DNA of 9,805 nucleotides from JAZKIX01 sp040384645. GTDB lineage: Bacteria > Pseudomonadota > Gammaproteobacteria > Burkholderiales > Burkholderiaceae_D. The translations under genes and the position numbers were made by a program. Where the stretch lies: the NCBI GenBank assembly GCA_040384645.1, contig JAZKIX010000125.1, forward strand, positions 1 through 9,805, written 5' to 3'. How positions within the stretch are numbered: position 1 is the stretch's first letter; every line of letters begins with the position of its first letter. The notes beneath the pieces are model-generated. The model worked only from the letters and a program-made list of their open reading frames with translations, did no database searches and was not told where the DNA came from. Below, piece by piece: positions 1 through 5,844 of the stretch.

Positions 1-54
1 GAGTTGTTTAGGAGTTTTGATTACTGATTCGTGATCGTCGTGTGCATCGTTCAT
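1..54 (-). CDS. N-terminus of a probable membrane-anchored c-type cytochrome (partial)
   Basis: Only the first 18 codons are in the window, reading MNDAHDDHESVIKTPKQL from the ATG at 54-52; the gene continues beyond base 1. The start is supported by a GAGG Shine-Dalgarno (60-63 on the plus strand as cctc) about 5 nt before the ATG and by a perfect TATAAT box further upstream. A His/Asp-rich cytoplasmic start followed by an IKTPKQL-like stretch is what I recall from betaproteobacterial c5-type cytochromes, where a membrane anchor follows and then one or two heme-binding CXXCH domains. None of those domains is visible here, so the product is an inference from a short match; that it is a gene start is more secure. 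It diverges from the tRNA-Arg. Confidence 0.5.
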   Translation of the reverse strand, partial: MNDAHDDHESVIKTPKQL

Positions 55-144
55 AATTTCCTCGGTACATTTATCTGTTGGATGACGCTCACGCTCTTGC
101 GCGCCGCAGGCAAGCGCGCCCCGCAAACCGCCACCAAACCCGCG

Positions 145-173
145 ATTATAGACGTAAAGACCCGTATTTGGAA
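145..173 (-). promoter_or_regulatory. Candidate promoter for the left-edge gene
   Basis: The minus strand has a perfect TATAAT (plus-strand attata, 145-150). At a 17-bp spacing stands TTCCAA (168-173), a weak 3/6 match to TTGACA. The expected transcription start near 138 would give a leader of about 85 nt before the ATG at 54. The call rests mostly on the perfect -10 box and the absence of another minus-strand candidate. Confidence 0.4.
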
Positions 174-194
174 TGGGGAAAAGGCGGTTTTACA

Positions 195-223
195 TGGACG
201 GGAAACTCGAAAAACGGTATTCT
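195..223 (+). promoter_or_regulatory. Candidate promoter for tRNA-Arg
   Basis: TGGACG (195-200, 4/6 to TTGACA) and TATTCT (218-223, 4/6 to TATAAT) are separated by 17 bp. Transcription would begin near 230, giving a short 5' leader before the mature tRNA end at 248. It lies back to back with the opposite-strand promoter at 145-173. Confidence 0.4.
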
Positions 224-247
224 TCGCTACTCTTGCATTCCTCCCGC

Positions 248-323
248 GCGGCTGTAGCTCAATGGATAGAGTACTGGCCTCCGAAGCCAGGGGTTGTGGG
301 TTCGATCCCCGCCAGCCGCACCA
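248..323 (+). tRNA. tRNA-Arg (anticodon CCG)
   Basis: A complete 76-nt cloverleaf can be folded by eye. The 7-bp acceptor stem is GCGGCTG/CAGCCGC (248-254 with 313-319). The D stem is GCTC/GAGT. The anticodon stem is CTGGC/GCCAG around the loop CTCCGAA, which places CCG at positions 34-36. A 5-nt variable loop follows, then the T stem GTGGG/CCCGC with loop TTCGATC. Discriminator A320 is followed by an encoded CCA (321-323). The tRNA reads CGG codons for arginine. A tRNA 3' end is a classic integrase target, but I see no integrase gene or repeated 3' end in the window. Confidence 0.97.
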
Positions 324-341
324 TCAACTAGCGATATTTTG

Positions 342-357
342 AATGCGGCATTTTTTT
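342..357 (+). terminator. Weak terminator after tRNA-Arg
   Basis: A short hairpin AATG-CGG-CATT (342-352) runs into seven Ts (351-357), 19 bp after the tRNA CCA end. The stem is only 4 bp, so the call depends on the T-run and the position. Confidence 0.4.
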
Positions 358-462
358 GTAAATAGCCAATTTCAGTAAAAATACCCTCCCCCAGTATTCA
401 AAGCACCCCAATAGAATTCAGCGGATGAGCACTGTTTTTGGCATATACCCCGGCAAAAGCAC

Positions 463-472
463 CTATTTCTCG
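463..472. repeat. Target-site duplication, left copy
   Basis: CTATTTCTCG, identical to 621-630, directly abuts the left end of the inverted-repeat element. The right copy contains the bioF stop codon and two preceding codons (GAG AAA TAG on the minus strand), so the right copy is probably the ancestral site and this one the duplicate. Confidence 0.85.
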
Positions 473-620
473 CAGGGCTGTTAATTGTTTCGGTAGGGTG
501 TGCGGGGCCGCCAAGGCCGTGCGCACCAACCGCGATCATTGCCAACCTCGGTGCGCACGGCGCACCCTACTCACACTTCCTGTATGCGCAGACGCTTTAT
601 TTAAACAATTAACAGCCGTG
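473..620. mobile_element. MITE-like non-autonomous element, 148 bp
   Basis: The left end reads CAGGGCTGTTAATTGTTT (473-490). The right end, read on the minus strand, is CACGGCTGTTAATTGTTT (620-603): 17 of 18 positions match, with the inner 15 bp (476-490 with 603-617) perfect. The element is flanked by the perfect 10-bp direct repeat CTATTTCTCG. No transposase fits in 148 bp, so it would have to be moved in trans. Termini starting CAGGG with 8-10 bp duplications are what I recall for the ISAs1 family; that assignment is inference. It lies directly after the bioF stop codon and contains a GC-rich palindrome, so transcripts leaving bioF should fold into a long hairpin, possibly acting as its terminator. 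Plus-strand reading frames across it are not genes. Confidence 0.85.
493..570. repeat. GC-rich dispersed-type palindrome inside the MITE
   Basis: Two nested inverted repeats are present. The outer pair is GTAGGGTGTGC (493-503) with GCGCACCCTAC (560-570), one mismatch that would be a G-U pair in RNA. The inner pair is GCCGTGCGCACC (516-527) with GGTGCGCACGGC (550-561), perfect. In the right arm the two units run together; in the left arm 12 extra bases (504-515) separate them. From memory, the GTAGGGTGCGC...GCGCACCCTAC type recurs in many proteobacterial genomes as a dispersed intergenic palindrome. Confidence 0.75.
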
Positions 621-630
621 CTATTTCTCG
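621..630. repeat. Target-site duplication, right copy (includes bioF stop)
   Basis: CTATTTCTCG, identical to 463-472. On the minus strand it reads CGAGAAATAG, which is the last two codons of bioF (Glu-Lys) and its TAG stop. Insertion with duplication at this point leaves the bioF reading frame unchanged. Confidence 0.85.
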
Positions 631-1778
631 GTTTCAGCAAGGCTGAATAGCGCGCCAATCAGTCGATCAATATCGGCATCCGAATGTTCTGCGGATAGCG
701 AAATGCGGAATCGGGCAGTGCCGTCGGGAACGGTGGGTGGGCGGATGGCCGGTACCCAGATGCCCAAGCCCCGAAGCGATTCCATCAATTCGATGGCGAG
801 GTGATTGTCGCCAACGATTAGCGCTTGAATAGCGGTTTGCGACGGCAATAGTTGCCAGCGCAAGCCGTGCAATCCTTGTTGCAATCGCTCTGCCAGCGCC
901 TTGATGCGTTGCTGGCGCCAGCTTTCCGCTTCGATGATCTTGAGGCTCGCCATCAAGGCGGTTGCCAGCATTGGCGGGCTGGCGGTGGTGAAAATATACG
1001 TACGAGCGCGTTGCAGCAATAATTCGATCACGTCTGCATGGCCGGCGACAAATGCGCCAAATACGCCGGCCGCCTTGCCCAGGGTGCCCATATACACAAT
1101 GCGCGGGGAATCGAGGCCGAAATGCGAAACGCTGCCGCGACCAGAGTCGCCCAAAACGCCAAAACCGTGCGCGTCGTCGATTAACAGCAAGGCGTCATAT
1201 CGTTCACACAGCACTAGAATATCCGCCAACGGGGCGATGTCGCCGTCCATGCTGAAAACGCCATCAGTTAAAACCAGTTTGCGCGGGCTGTTGCATTTAG
1301 CCAGTAGCCGTTCCAATACTACGACATCCAAATGCGGATAAACCTTGAGTTCGGCGCGCGACAAACGGGCGCCGTCGATCAGACAGGCGTGGTTCAGTCG
1401 GTCTGAAAACACGGTGTCGCCAGGTCCGACCAGCGATTGAATAGCGCCGATATTGGCCATATAGCCAGTGGAGAAATACAGGGCGCGCGGCATTTGTACG
1501 AACTGCGCCAGCGCAGCCTCCAAGTCTTCGTGCGCGCGACAATGGCCGCACACCAGGGCCGAGGCGCCAGCGCCAAGGCCATATTGCGCCAGCCCTTGAT
1601 GCGCTGCGGCAATTACCTCAGGATGATTTGCCAGGCCAAGATAATCATTGCTGGCAAAAGACAGATACTGCACGGCATCTACTAGCAAGTGGACACTTTG
1701 GGGCGATTCGACAATCCGGCGCTTGCGCTTGAGACCTTGTTGTTCCAACAGTGCGAGGCGATTTTGGATGTCATTCAT
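621..1778 (-). CDS. bioF: 8-amino-7-oxononanoate synthase (BioF)
   Basis: This PLP-dependent enzyme of the alpha-oxoamine synthase family condenses a pimeloyl thioester with L-alanine to give 8-amino-7-oxononanoate, the first step of biotin ring assembly, in the cytoplasm. The protein has 385 residues, the usual length. Visible signatures are FASNDYLGLA (41-50), the ring-stacking His130 in SDRLNHA, Asp201 and His204 in LLIDDAHGFGVLG, and the PLP lysine Lys235 in TLGKAAG. These align with His133, Asp204, His207 and Lys236 as I recall them for the E. coli enzyme. The ATG at 1778 is preceded by AGGA about 7 nt upstream; that site lies in the 11-bp gap after the P450 stop, so the two genes are almost certainly cotranscribed. 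bioA, bioD and bioB are not in the window. A related oxoamine synthase of secondary metabolism is less likely. Confidence 0.93.
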   Translation of the reverse strand: MNDIQNRLALLEQQGLKRKRRIVESPQSVHLLVDAVQYLSFASNDYLGLANHPEVIAAAHQGLAQYGLGAGASALVCGHCRAHEDLEAALAQFVQMPRALYFSTGYMANIGAIQSLVGPGDTVFSDRLNHACLIDGARLSRAELKVYPHLDVVVLERLLAKCNSPRKLVLTDGVFSMDGDIAPLADILVLCERYDALLLIDDAHGFGVLGDSGRGSVSHFGLDSPRIVYMGTLGKAAGVFGAFVAGHADVIELLLQRARTYIFTTASPPMLATALMASLKIIEAESWRQQRIKALAERLQQGLHGLRWQLLPSQTAIQALIVGDNHLAIELMESLRGLGIWVPAIRPPTVPDGTARFRISLSAEHSDADIDRLIGALFSLAETEK

Positions 1779-1789
1779 TCAGGTTCCTG

Positions 1790-3040
1790 TCATGCGTAAG
1801 CGGATGGTTGCGGCAAGTAGTTAGCCGGCGCAGTGGCAAGATGCATCGGCAATGAGGTCAAACCACGATACACCGCATTGGTGCCCCATTGCGGTGGGGT
1901 ATCGACTAGTTGCAGGTGCGGTAAGCGGCGCAGGATGGTTTGAAAGGCGATTTCGGCTTCCAGATAGGTCAGGGTTGCGCCAATACAAACGTGGGGGCCA
2001 TAGCCGAACGACAGGTGATTGCCTTCGGCCCGGTCCAATTGCAGGGTATCGGGTTGCTTGAACTTGGCCGGGTCGCGATTGGCGGAACCGATCAGTGGAA
2101 TCACCAAATCGCCGCGCTTCAGTAATTGTCCATGCAATTCGGTATCGACCAACACCCGACGCCCGGTGTATTGCACCGGACTATCAAAACGCAGCAATTC
2201 CTTCAAGGCCAATGGTATGCCCGCTGGATTCAGTTGCAATTGTTGCCATTGCGCCGGGCGACTGAGCAAAGCGTAAATGCCGTTGCCAAGTAGATTGCGG
2301 GTGGTTTCGTGTCCGGCAAACAAGAGCGTCGAACATTGTGCCAGCAGTTGCTTGCTTGTGATGATGCCGCCTTCGCTTTCGGCCAGTATCAATTGGCTCA
2401 CCAAGTCCGTGCCGGGCTTGCGCCGCCGTTCTGGCAACAGTGCACGGAAATAATCGGTCAGCGCAAGTAAGCCTGTTTGGGCACGGCGCGCAATGTCCAG
2501 GGTCGGTGTAGGACTACCGATAAAGGCGGCAATATCATCCGACCAGGCGAAGAAATCGGCTTGATCTGCATCATCGACCGCCATCATGTCCGCCATCACC
2601 ATGGCGGGTAAGGGCCGAGCCAGTTCGCGCATGAAATCAAAATGTTGCTGCCCGCCGATGCGGTCAATCAAGCCATCCACAATACTTTGGATCCTTGGTC
2701 GCATCGCTTCTATCGCGGCGGGCTTGAAACCGACATTCATGACCTGGCGCAGCCGAGTGTGTTGAGCGCCGTTCAAAAATACCAGCGAACGAGAAAAAAT
2801 CCGTTTAAATTCGCGCAATTCGGCAAGCGCTTCTGGCCCGCTGCCATTGACCCAGCCGCCAGTGCGCTGCGCAGAAAAACGTGGATCGCGCAGTGCGCTG
2901 GCGACGTCGGAATAGGAAGTCAATAGCCAGGCGCCGCCGCAAAATTCGGTATTCCAATGGATCGGCCCGGCCTCACGCAAGGCTTGATAACTGCGGTAGG
3001 GATTGGCGAGAAAAGCAGGGTCGATAAGCGAGGTAAACAT
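1790..3040 (-). CDS. Cytochrome P450, possible BioI-like pimeloyl-forming enzyme
   Basis: A soluble bacterial class-I P450 of 416 residues from the ATG at 3040. All core motifs are present: His94/Arg98 in the C helix (HTRLR), the I-helix oxygen-binding AGHETT (242-247), the K-helix ExxR pair Glu281/Arg284, and the heme loop FGYGPHVCIG with the thiolate ligand Cys352. It needs ferredoxin-type electron donors, and none is encoded here. The bioF start lies 11 bp after its stop. By analogy with Bacillus BioI, it may cleave a fatty acyl-ACP to pimeloyl-ACP for BioF; this is inference from position, since P450 sequence alone does not show the substrate. A TTG at 3067 would add nine residues, but the family usually starts close to this ATG. 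Neither start has a strong Shine-Dalgarno. Confidence 0.9.
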   Translation of the reverse strand: MFTSLIDPAFLANPYRSYQALREAGPIHWNTEFCGGAWLLTSYSDVASALRDPRFSAQRTGGWVNGSGPEALAELREFKRIFSRSLVFLNGAQHTRLRQVMNVGFKPAAIEAMRPRIQSIVDGLIDRIGGQQHFDFMRELARPLPAMVMADMMAVDDADQADFFAWSDDIAAFIGSPTPTLDIARRAQTGLLALTDYFRALLPERRRKPGTDLVSQLILAESEGGIITSKQLLAQCSTLLFAGHETTRNLLGNGIYALLSRPAQWQQLQLNPAGIPLALKELLRFDSPVQYTGRRVLVDTELHGQLLKRGDLVIPLIGSANRDPAKFKQPDTLQLDRAEGNHLSFGYGPHVCIGATLTYLEAEIAFQTILRRLPHLQLVDTPPQWGTNAVYRGLTSLPMHLATAPANYLPQPSAYA

Positions 3041-3343
3041 GATCTTAGTAGGCAACGAATAAACCAATTTCCAAGTGCTTTGCTCGTCAGGTCAGCGACG
3101 GCTAGCAGGCGGTTAGCCTGACCCAGCGTCAGCTTGGATGGCGAGTTGGCGAAGGGCAGTAGCCCAAGAAAATCAGAAAAGAGGCATTGTAACCGGCCGA
3201 TTTAGCTATTCGTTCTCAGCTAGCCGATCAGAGTAGGACGAAACAGCGCGCCTGCTCTGGGAAATGCCTAAGGGAAGTGGTTAAAACGAAGCTGGCAGCG
3301 CGCTACAGGTATCGCGAGAAGAGCAGAAAAGGCACTATTTGAC

Positions 3344-3367
3344 AAAAAAAAATACTGGGCGCAGTAT
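3344..3367 (-). terminator. Probable intrinsic terminator of the thiolase gene
   Basis: Read on the minus strand, a hairpin with stem ATACTG/CAGTAT and loop CGCC is followed by nine Ts (plus-strand A-run 3344-3352). It stands about 150 bp after the thiolase stop and before the P450 unit, so it would separate the two transcripts. The stem is short and AT-rich. Confidence 0.5.
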
Positions 3368-3441
3368 AAAATTTGATGCCCTATATACGGGCGGGATAGC
3401 TCGTATTTTGGCCTATACCCCCTCATAAACTATCTAGCTAA

Positions 3442-3469
3442 TACGCGATTCCATTGTTGGAATCGCGTA
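3442..3469. repeat. Perfect 12-bp hairpin downstream of thiolase
   Basis: TACGCGATTCCA (3442-3453) and TGGAATCGCGTA (3458-3469) are exact complements around the loop TTGT. Five more pairs (3435-3439 with 3470-3474) extend the stem past a two-base bulge. No T-run follows on either strand, so it is not a standard intrinsic terminator. It may protect the 3' end of the thiolase mRNA, be a processing site, or be a dispersed repeat. Confidence 0.7.
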
Positions 3470-3516
3470 AGCTAAAGGTGACTAACCCGCGTCACTAAGT
3501 AAGCTAACTATAGTAA

Positions 3517-4692
3517 TTACCTTTCAATCGCCAATGCAACGCCCATACCGCCACCGATACACAGGCTGGCTAATCCGCGCTTGGCATCGCGGCGTACCAT
3601 TTCGTGCAAGAGGCTGACCAGAATACGGCAACCTGAGGCACCGATCGGGTGACCGATGGCAATGGCGCCGCCATTGACATTGATCTTGCTGGTATCCCAG
3701 CCCATTTCGCGGTTGACACCGATGGCTTGTGCAGCGAAAGCTTCGTTGATTTCCATCAGATCGAGGTCTTGATGTGTCCAGCCGGCTTTTTTCAAGCACA
3801 ACTGAGCGGCTGGCACTGGGCCCATACCCATAATGGTTGGATCGATACCGGCCGAAGAATACGCCTTGATGCGTGCGATGGGAGACAAGCCTAATTCATC
3901 GGCCTTTTTTGCCGACATCATGATGACGGCAGCAGCGCCATCGTTCAAGCCGGAAGCATTGCCGGCGGTCACGCTGCCGTCTTTGCTGAACGCTGCGCGC
4001 AGGCCGGACAGGGATTCCAAAGTAGCGCCGTGCTTGATGAACTCATCGTTGTCAAAGAGGATATTTCCTTTCTTTGAGACGATTTCGTAAGGGATGATTT
4101 CATCTTTGAACTTGCCGGCCTTTTGGGCGGCCTCAGCCTTGTTCTGCGACGCAACTGCAAATTCGTCTTGTTCCAAGCGTGAAATATCGTATTTCTTAGC
4201 GACGTTTTCAGCCGTAATGCCCATGTGGTATTGGTTATAAACATCCCACAAACCGTCGACGATCATGGTGTCGATCAGCTTGGCATCACCCATACGAAAA
4301 CCATCGCGTGATCCGTTCAATACATGTGGCGAAGCACTCATATTCTCTTGGCCGCCAGCAATAATAACGTCGGCATCGCCGCACATGATCGCTTGCGCAG
4401 CAAGGTGGGTCGCTTTCAAGCCACTACCGCAGACTTTGCCGACCGTGAATGCCGGCACCATATTGGACAATCCGGCACGGATCACAGCCTGACGCGCAGG
4501 ATTTTGGCCGACGCCAGCGGTCAGCACTTGGCCGAGGATAACTTCGTTGATGAGATTGGCATCCAGACCGGATTTTGCCAGCAAGCCCTTGATCACATGC
4601 GCGCCCAGATCGGCAGCTGCAACTTTGGCTAGAGATCCGCCGAATTTTCCTACGGCGGTACGACCTGCGGCAACGATGACTACTTCTTGCAT
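3517..4692 (-). CDS. phaA: Acetyl-CoA C-acetyltransferase (biosynthetic thiolase)
   Basis: The enzyme condenses two acetyl-CoA to acetoacetyl-CoA, the first step of PHB synthesis, and can run backwards in acetoacetate and fatty-acid use. The 391-residue protein shows the full thiolase set: acyl-accepting Cys88 in GKVCGSG, Asn316 in NEAFA, His348 in GGAIAIGHPIGASG, and the deprotonating Cys378 in CIGGGMG. These positions agree with the Zoogloea PHB thiolase. The ATG at 4692 has a strong GAGGGAG Shine-Dalgarno 7 nt upstream. The phasin gene precedes it on the same strand but a terminator separates them, so they are probably independent transcripts. The symbol phaA is chosen because of the phasin; atoB or thlA would describe the same activity, and no phaB or phaC is in the window. 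Confidence 0.94.
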   Translation of the reverse strand: MQEVVIVAAGRTAVGKFGGSLAKVAAADLGAHVIKGLLAKSGLDANLINEVILGQVLTAGVGQNPARQAVIRAGLSNMVPAFTVGKVCGSGLKATHLAAQAIMCGDADVIIAGGQENMSASPHVLNGSRDGFRMGDAKLIDTMIVDGLWDVYNQYHMGITAENVAKKYDISRLEQDEFAVASQNKAEAAQKAGKFKDEIIPYEIVSKKGNILFDNDEFIKHGATLESLSGLRAAFSKDGSVTAGNASGLNDGAAAVIMMSAKKADELGLSPIARIKAYSSAGIDPTIMGMGPVPAAQLCLKKAGWTHQDLDLMEINEAFAAQAIGVNREMGWDTSKINVNGGAIAIGHPIGASGCRILVSLLHEMVRRDAKRGLASLCIGGGMGVALAIER

Positions 4693-4862
4693 TTTGACAC
4701 TCCCTCAATAAATGACAGACACACCAGGCAAAAAAATTCGGAATGGATAGCACTCAGCAAATGAGATGCTTGACACTCGTAGACAATGGATCAGATTACA
4801 CCAGAAAAATTCAACTGGGTTTGCCCTTGGACAACTAACCATGACAATAGTATGGAGGCATA

Positions 4863-4877
4863 TTGTGCTTTGCACAA
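4863..4877. promoter_or_regulatory. Perfect palindrome TTGTGC-TTT-GCACAA
   Basis: TTGTGCTTTGCACAA is a 6-3-6 perfect inverted repeat about 170 bp upstream of the thiolase ATG, next to the phasin terminator. It has TGC/GCA half-sites like the boxes around the phasin promoter. It may be an operator for the thiolase gene, or an added small hairpin after the terminator. Confidence 0.4.
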
Positions 4878-4878
4878 G

Positions 4879-4907
4879 AAAACGGGCCGCATAGCGACCC
4901 GTTTTTT
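4879..4907 (-). terminator. Intrinsic terminator after the phasin gene
   Basis: AAAACGGGCCGC (4879-4890) pairs with GCGACCCGTTTT (4894-4905) around a 3-nt loop. The one imperfect pair is a G-U in minus-strand RNA but a C-A mismatch in plus-strand RNA, which favours use on the minus strand, 54 bp after the phasin stop. Six Ts (4902-4907) also follow on the plus strand, so it could work in both directions. Confidence 0.75.
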
Positions 4908-4960
4908 AAAGCTGAAATCAAACTAATTACAAATACTTTTATTTGACACTTGATACAAAC

Positions 4961-5524
4961 TTATTTCTTGGCGCGGCTGACATTTTTTTCAGCGGCTTCT
5001 ACAAACTGGCTAGTTGCAGCAGCAACGTTTGCTTCCAGTGTTTCTGTCGCTTGCTTGGCAGTCTTGGTCAACTGTGCGTAGCCAGCGTTAGCGTTGCCGA
5101 TGGCTGATTTCAAGAGGGCAACCACGTTTTCAGAACCGGCTGGTGCATTCTTGGTGACTTCGTCAACCAGGGCAGTTACCTTGGTGCTGGTTTCAGCGAT
5201 TTGTGCTTCTGCTGCTTTAGTGAATTCAGCTTGAGCGCCGGAAGCAATGCCAGCCAGATGACGGCCGTAAGCCAAAGTCTTTTCTGCGCTTGGCTTAGCC
5301 TGAGCAGCTGACAAAGCGAAAAATTCTTGTGGGTCTTTTGCTTCGATCAATTGCTTGACCGTCGCGCTGGATTCTTCAAACGATGCTTTAGCAGCAGTGA
5401 CGTTCAGTTGAATGATTTTTTCAACGCTTTCAAAAGCTTTTGCTGTGAAGGTGTTGAACAGTGCAACTTGGGACTCAAGATGGGACTTGGTTGCTGCTGA
5501 GAATTGTTCTGGGACGGAAAACAT
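4961..5524 (-). CDS. phaP: Phasin, PHB granule-associated protein
   Basis: Phasins coat polyhydroxybutyrate granules, limit their fusion and affect storage. The 187-residue product begins MFSVPEQFSAATKSHLESQV and is rich in Ala, Lys, Glu and Thr, with no Cys or Trp. Hydrophobic residues recur along long amphipathic helices (about 5-60, 65-110 and 115-180), with a Lys-rich end (SRAKK). The VPEQF start, the LNVTAAKASFEE stretch (40-51) and the AKDPQEFFAL stretch (62-71) are typical of the phasin_2 family, and the length is standard. The ATG at 5524 has AAGGAG 6 nt upstream. It has its own promoter and terminator. Phasins are usually repressed by PhaR until granules form, and the paired palindromes around this promoter fit that, though phaR is not in the window. 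Confidence 0.93.
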   Translation of the reverse strand: MFSVPEQFSAATKSHLESQVALFNTFTAKAFESVEKIIQLNVTAAKASFEESSATVKQLIEAKDPQEFFALSAAQAKPSAEKTLAYGRHLAGIASGAQAEFTKAAEAQIAETSTKVTALVDEVTKNAPAGSENVVALLKSAIGNANAGYAQLTKTAKQATETLEANVAAATSQFVEAAEKNVSRAKK

Positions 5525-5575
5525 AGCATGCTCCTTAACGGTTATAGGAAAGTATCAGTTTCGCAGCGTTCTATG

Positions 5576-5585
5576 GTGCGCCGCA
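5576..5585. promoter_or_regulatory. Candidate phasin operator, downstream copy
   Basis: GTGCGCCGCA contains the odd palindrome TGCG-C-CGCA. It lies just after the predicted phasin transcription start (near 5588), where a bound repressor would block the polymerase. An identical 10-mer is at 5632-5641. Confidence 0.5.
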
Positions 5586-5594
5586 ACAATTTCT

Positions 5595-5622
5595 ATTGTA
5601 CCCCTATTCTTTTTTGCGTCAA
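5595..5622 (-). promoter_or_regulatory. Phasin promoter (sigma-70 type)
   Basis: On the minus strand TTGACG (5622-5617, 5/6) and TACAAT (5600-5595, 5/6) are separated by 16 bp. Transcription should start near 5588, giving a leader of about 63 nt before the ATG at 5524. It is the best-matching promoter in the window, as expected for an abundant granule protein. Confidence 0.7.
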
Positions 5623-5631
5623 GCAATTTTT

Positions 5632-5641
5632 GTGCGCCGCA
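5632..5641. promoter_or_regulatory. Candidate phasin operator, upstream copy
   Basis: Second exact copy of GTGCGCCGCA, 56 bp from the first and 10 bp upstream of the -35 box. The pair brackets the promoter, an arrangement compatible with cooperative or looping repression. Confidence 0.45.
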
Positions 5642-5844
5642 GCATAAATAATCTCAAGGCGGATATATCTACGCTATTTTCACTAACGAAAGAGTTTGGA
5701 ACTGGCTGCCGCTTGAGTCCGATAAAAGTAACTCACCCGAATTTGGCTACTGCAATTGTCAAATTGGCAGGTGCACAAGTATTTCACGTGCAGGCCGCAT
5801 AGCCAGGAGGTGATTTCCACATTCAGTCGCGAAGTGCGTGCCGG
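5642..5844. other. Spacer between phasin promoter and XRE gene
   Basis: I see no gene here that I would defend. A plus-strand reading frame (5596-5802) overlaps the phasin promoter and has no Shine-Dalgarno or recognisable family. The one notable sequence is AGGAGGTGAT (5805-5814), which perfectly complements the 16S anti-Shine-Dalgarno but has no credible ORF after it. Confidence 0.5.

Larger units (their letters stand above)
3041..3516. other. Non-coding gap between thiolase and P450 genes
   Basis: About 475 bp hold no convincing gene on either strand. Seen in it are two hairpins, a probable minus-strand terminator (3344-3367) and a perfect 12-bp stem (3442-3469), plus a minus-strand TACAAT (3186-3191) that could be a -10 box for the P450-bioF unit. 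No acceptable -35 lies 16-18 bp upstream of that box. A partly self-complementary GC-rich stretch (about 3089-3122, GTCAGG and CCTGAC arms) lies in the probable P450 leader. Confidence 0.6.

Noticed and set aside
31..342. Plus-strand reading frame running through the tRNA-Arg
   Set aside because: It overlaps a complete tRNA and the opposite-strand gene start, has no Shine-Dalgarno, and resembles no protein.
248..620. Possible integration site: tRNA 3' end plus nearby mobile element
   Set aside because: No duplicate of the tRNA 3' end and no integrase are seen; the MITE has its own ends and duplication unrelated to the tRNA.
438..650. Plus-strand reading frame giving an AVRTN...RCARRTLL peptide
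   Set aside because: It is a translation of the MITE and its palindrome, of the sort often mis-annotated as hypothetical proteins.
3065..3067. TTG as the P450 start
   Set aside because: It adds nine residues not expected in the family and has a purine run directly against the codon; the ATG at 3040 fits better.
3186..3195. TTGTAACC half-site upstream of the P450, like half of a BirA operator
   Set aside because: No matching GGTT-type half-site follows at a suitable distance.
3339..3370. Plus-strand TTGACA followed by TATAAA
   Set aside because: The spacer is 20 bp, no plus-strand gene follows, and the sequence is better explained as the minus-strand terminator.
5596..5802. Plus-strand 68-codon reading frame
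   Set aside because: It overlaps the phasin promoter and operators, has no Shine-Dalgarno and no recognisable domain.
5805..5814. AGGAGGTGAT, a perfect anti-Shine-Dalgarno complement
   Set aside because: Only GTG or ATT starts with 9-17 codons follow; no supported gene. Probably chance.
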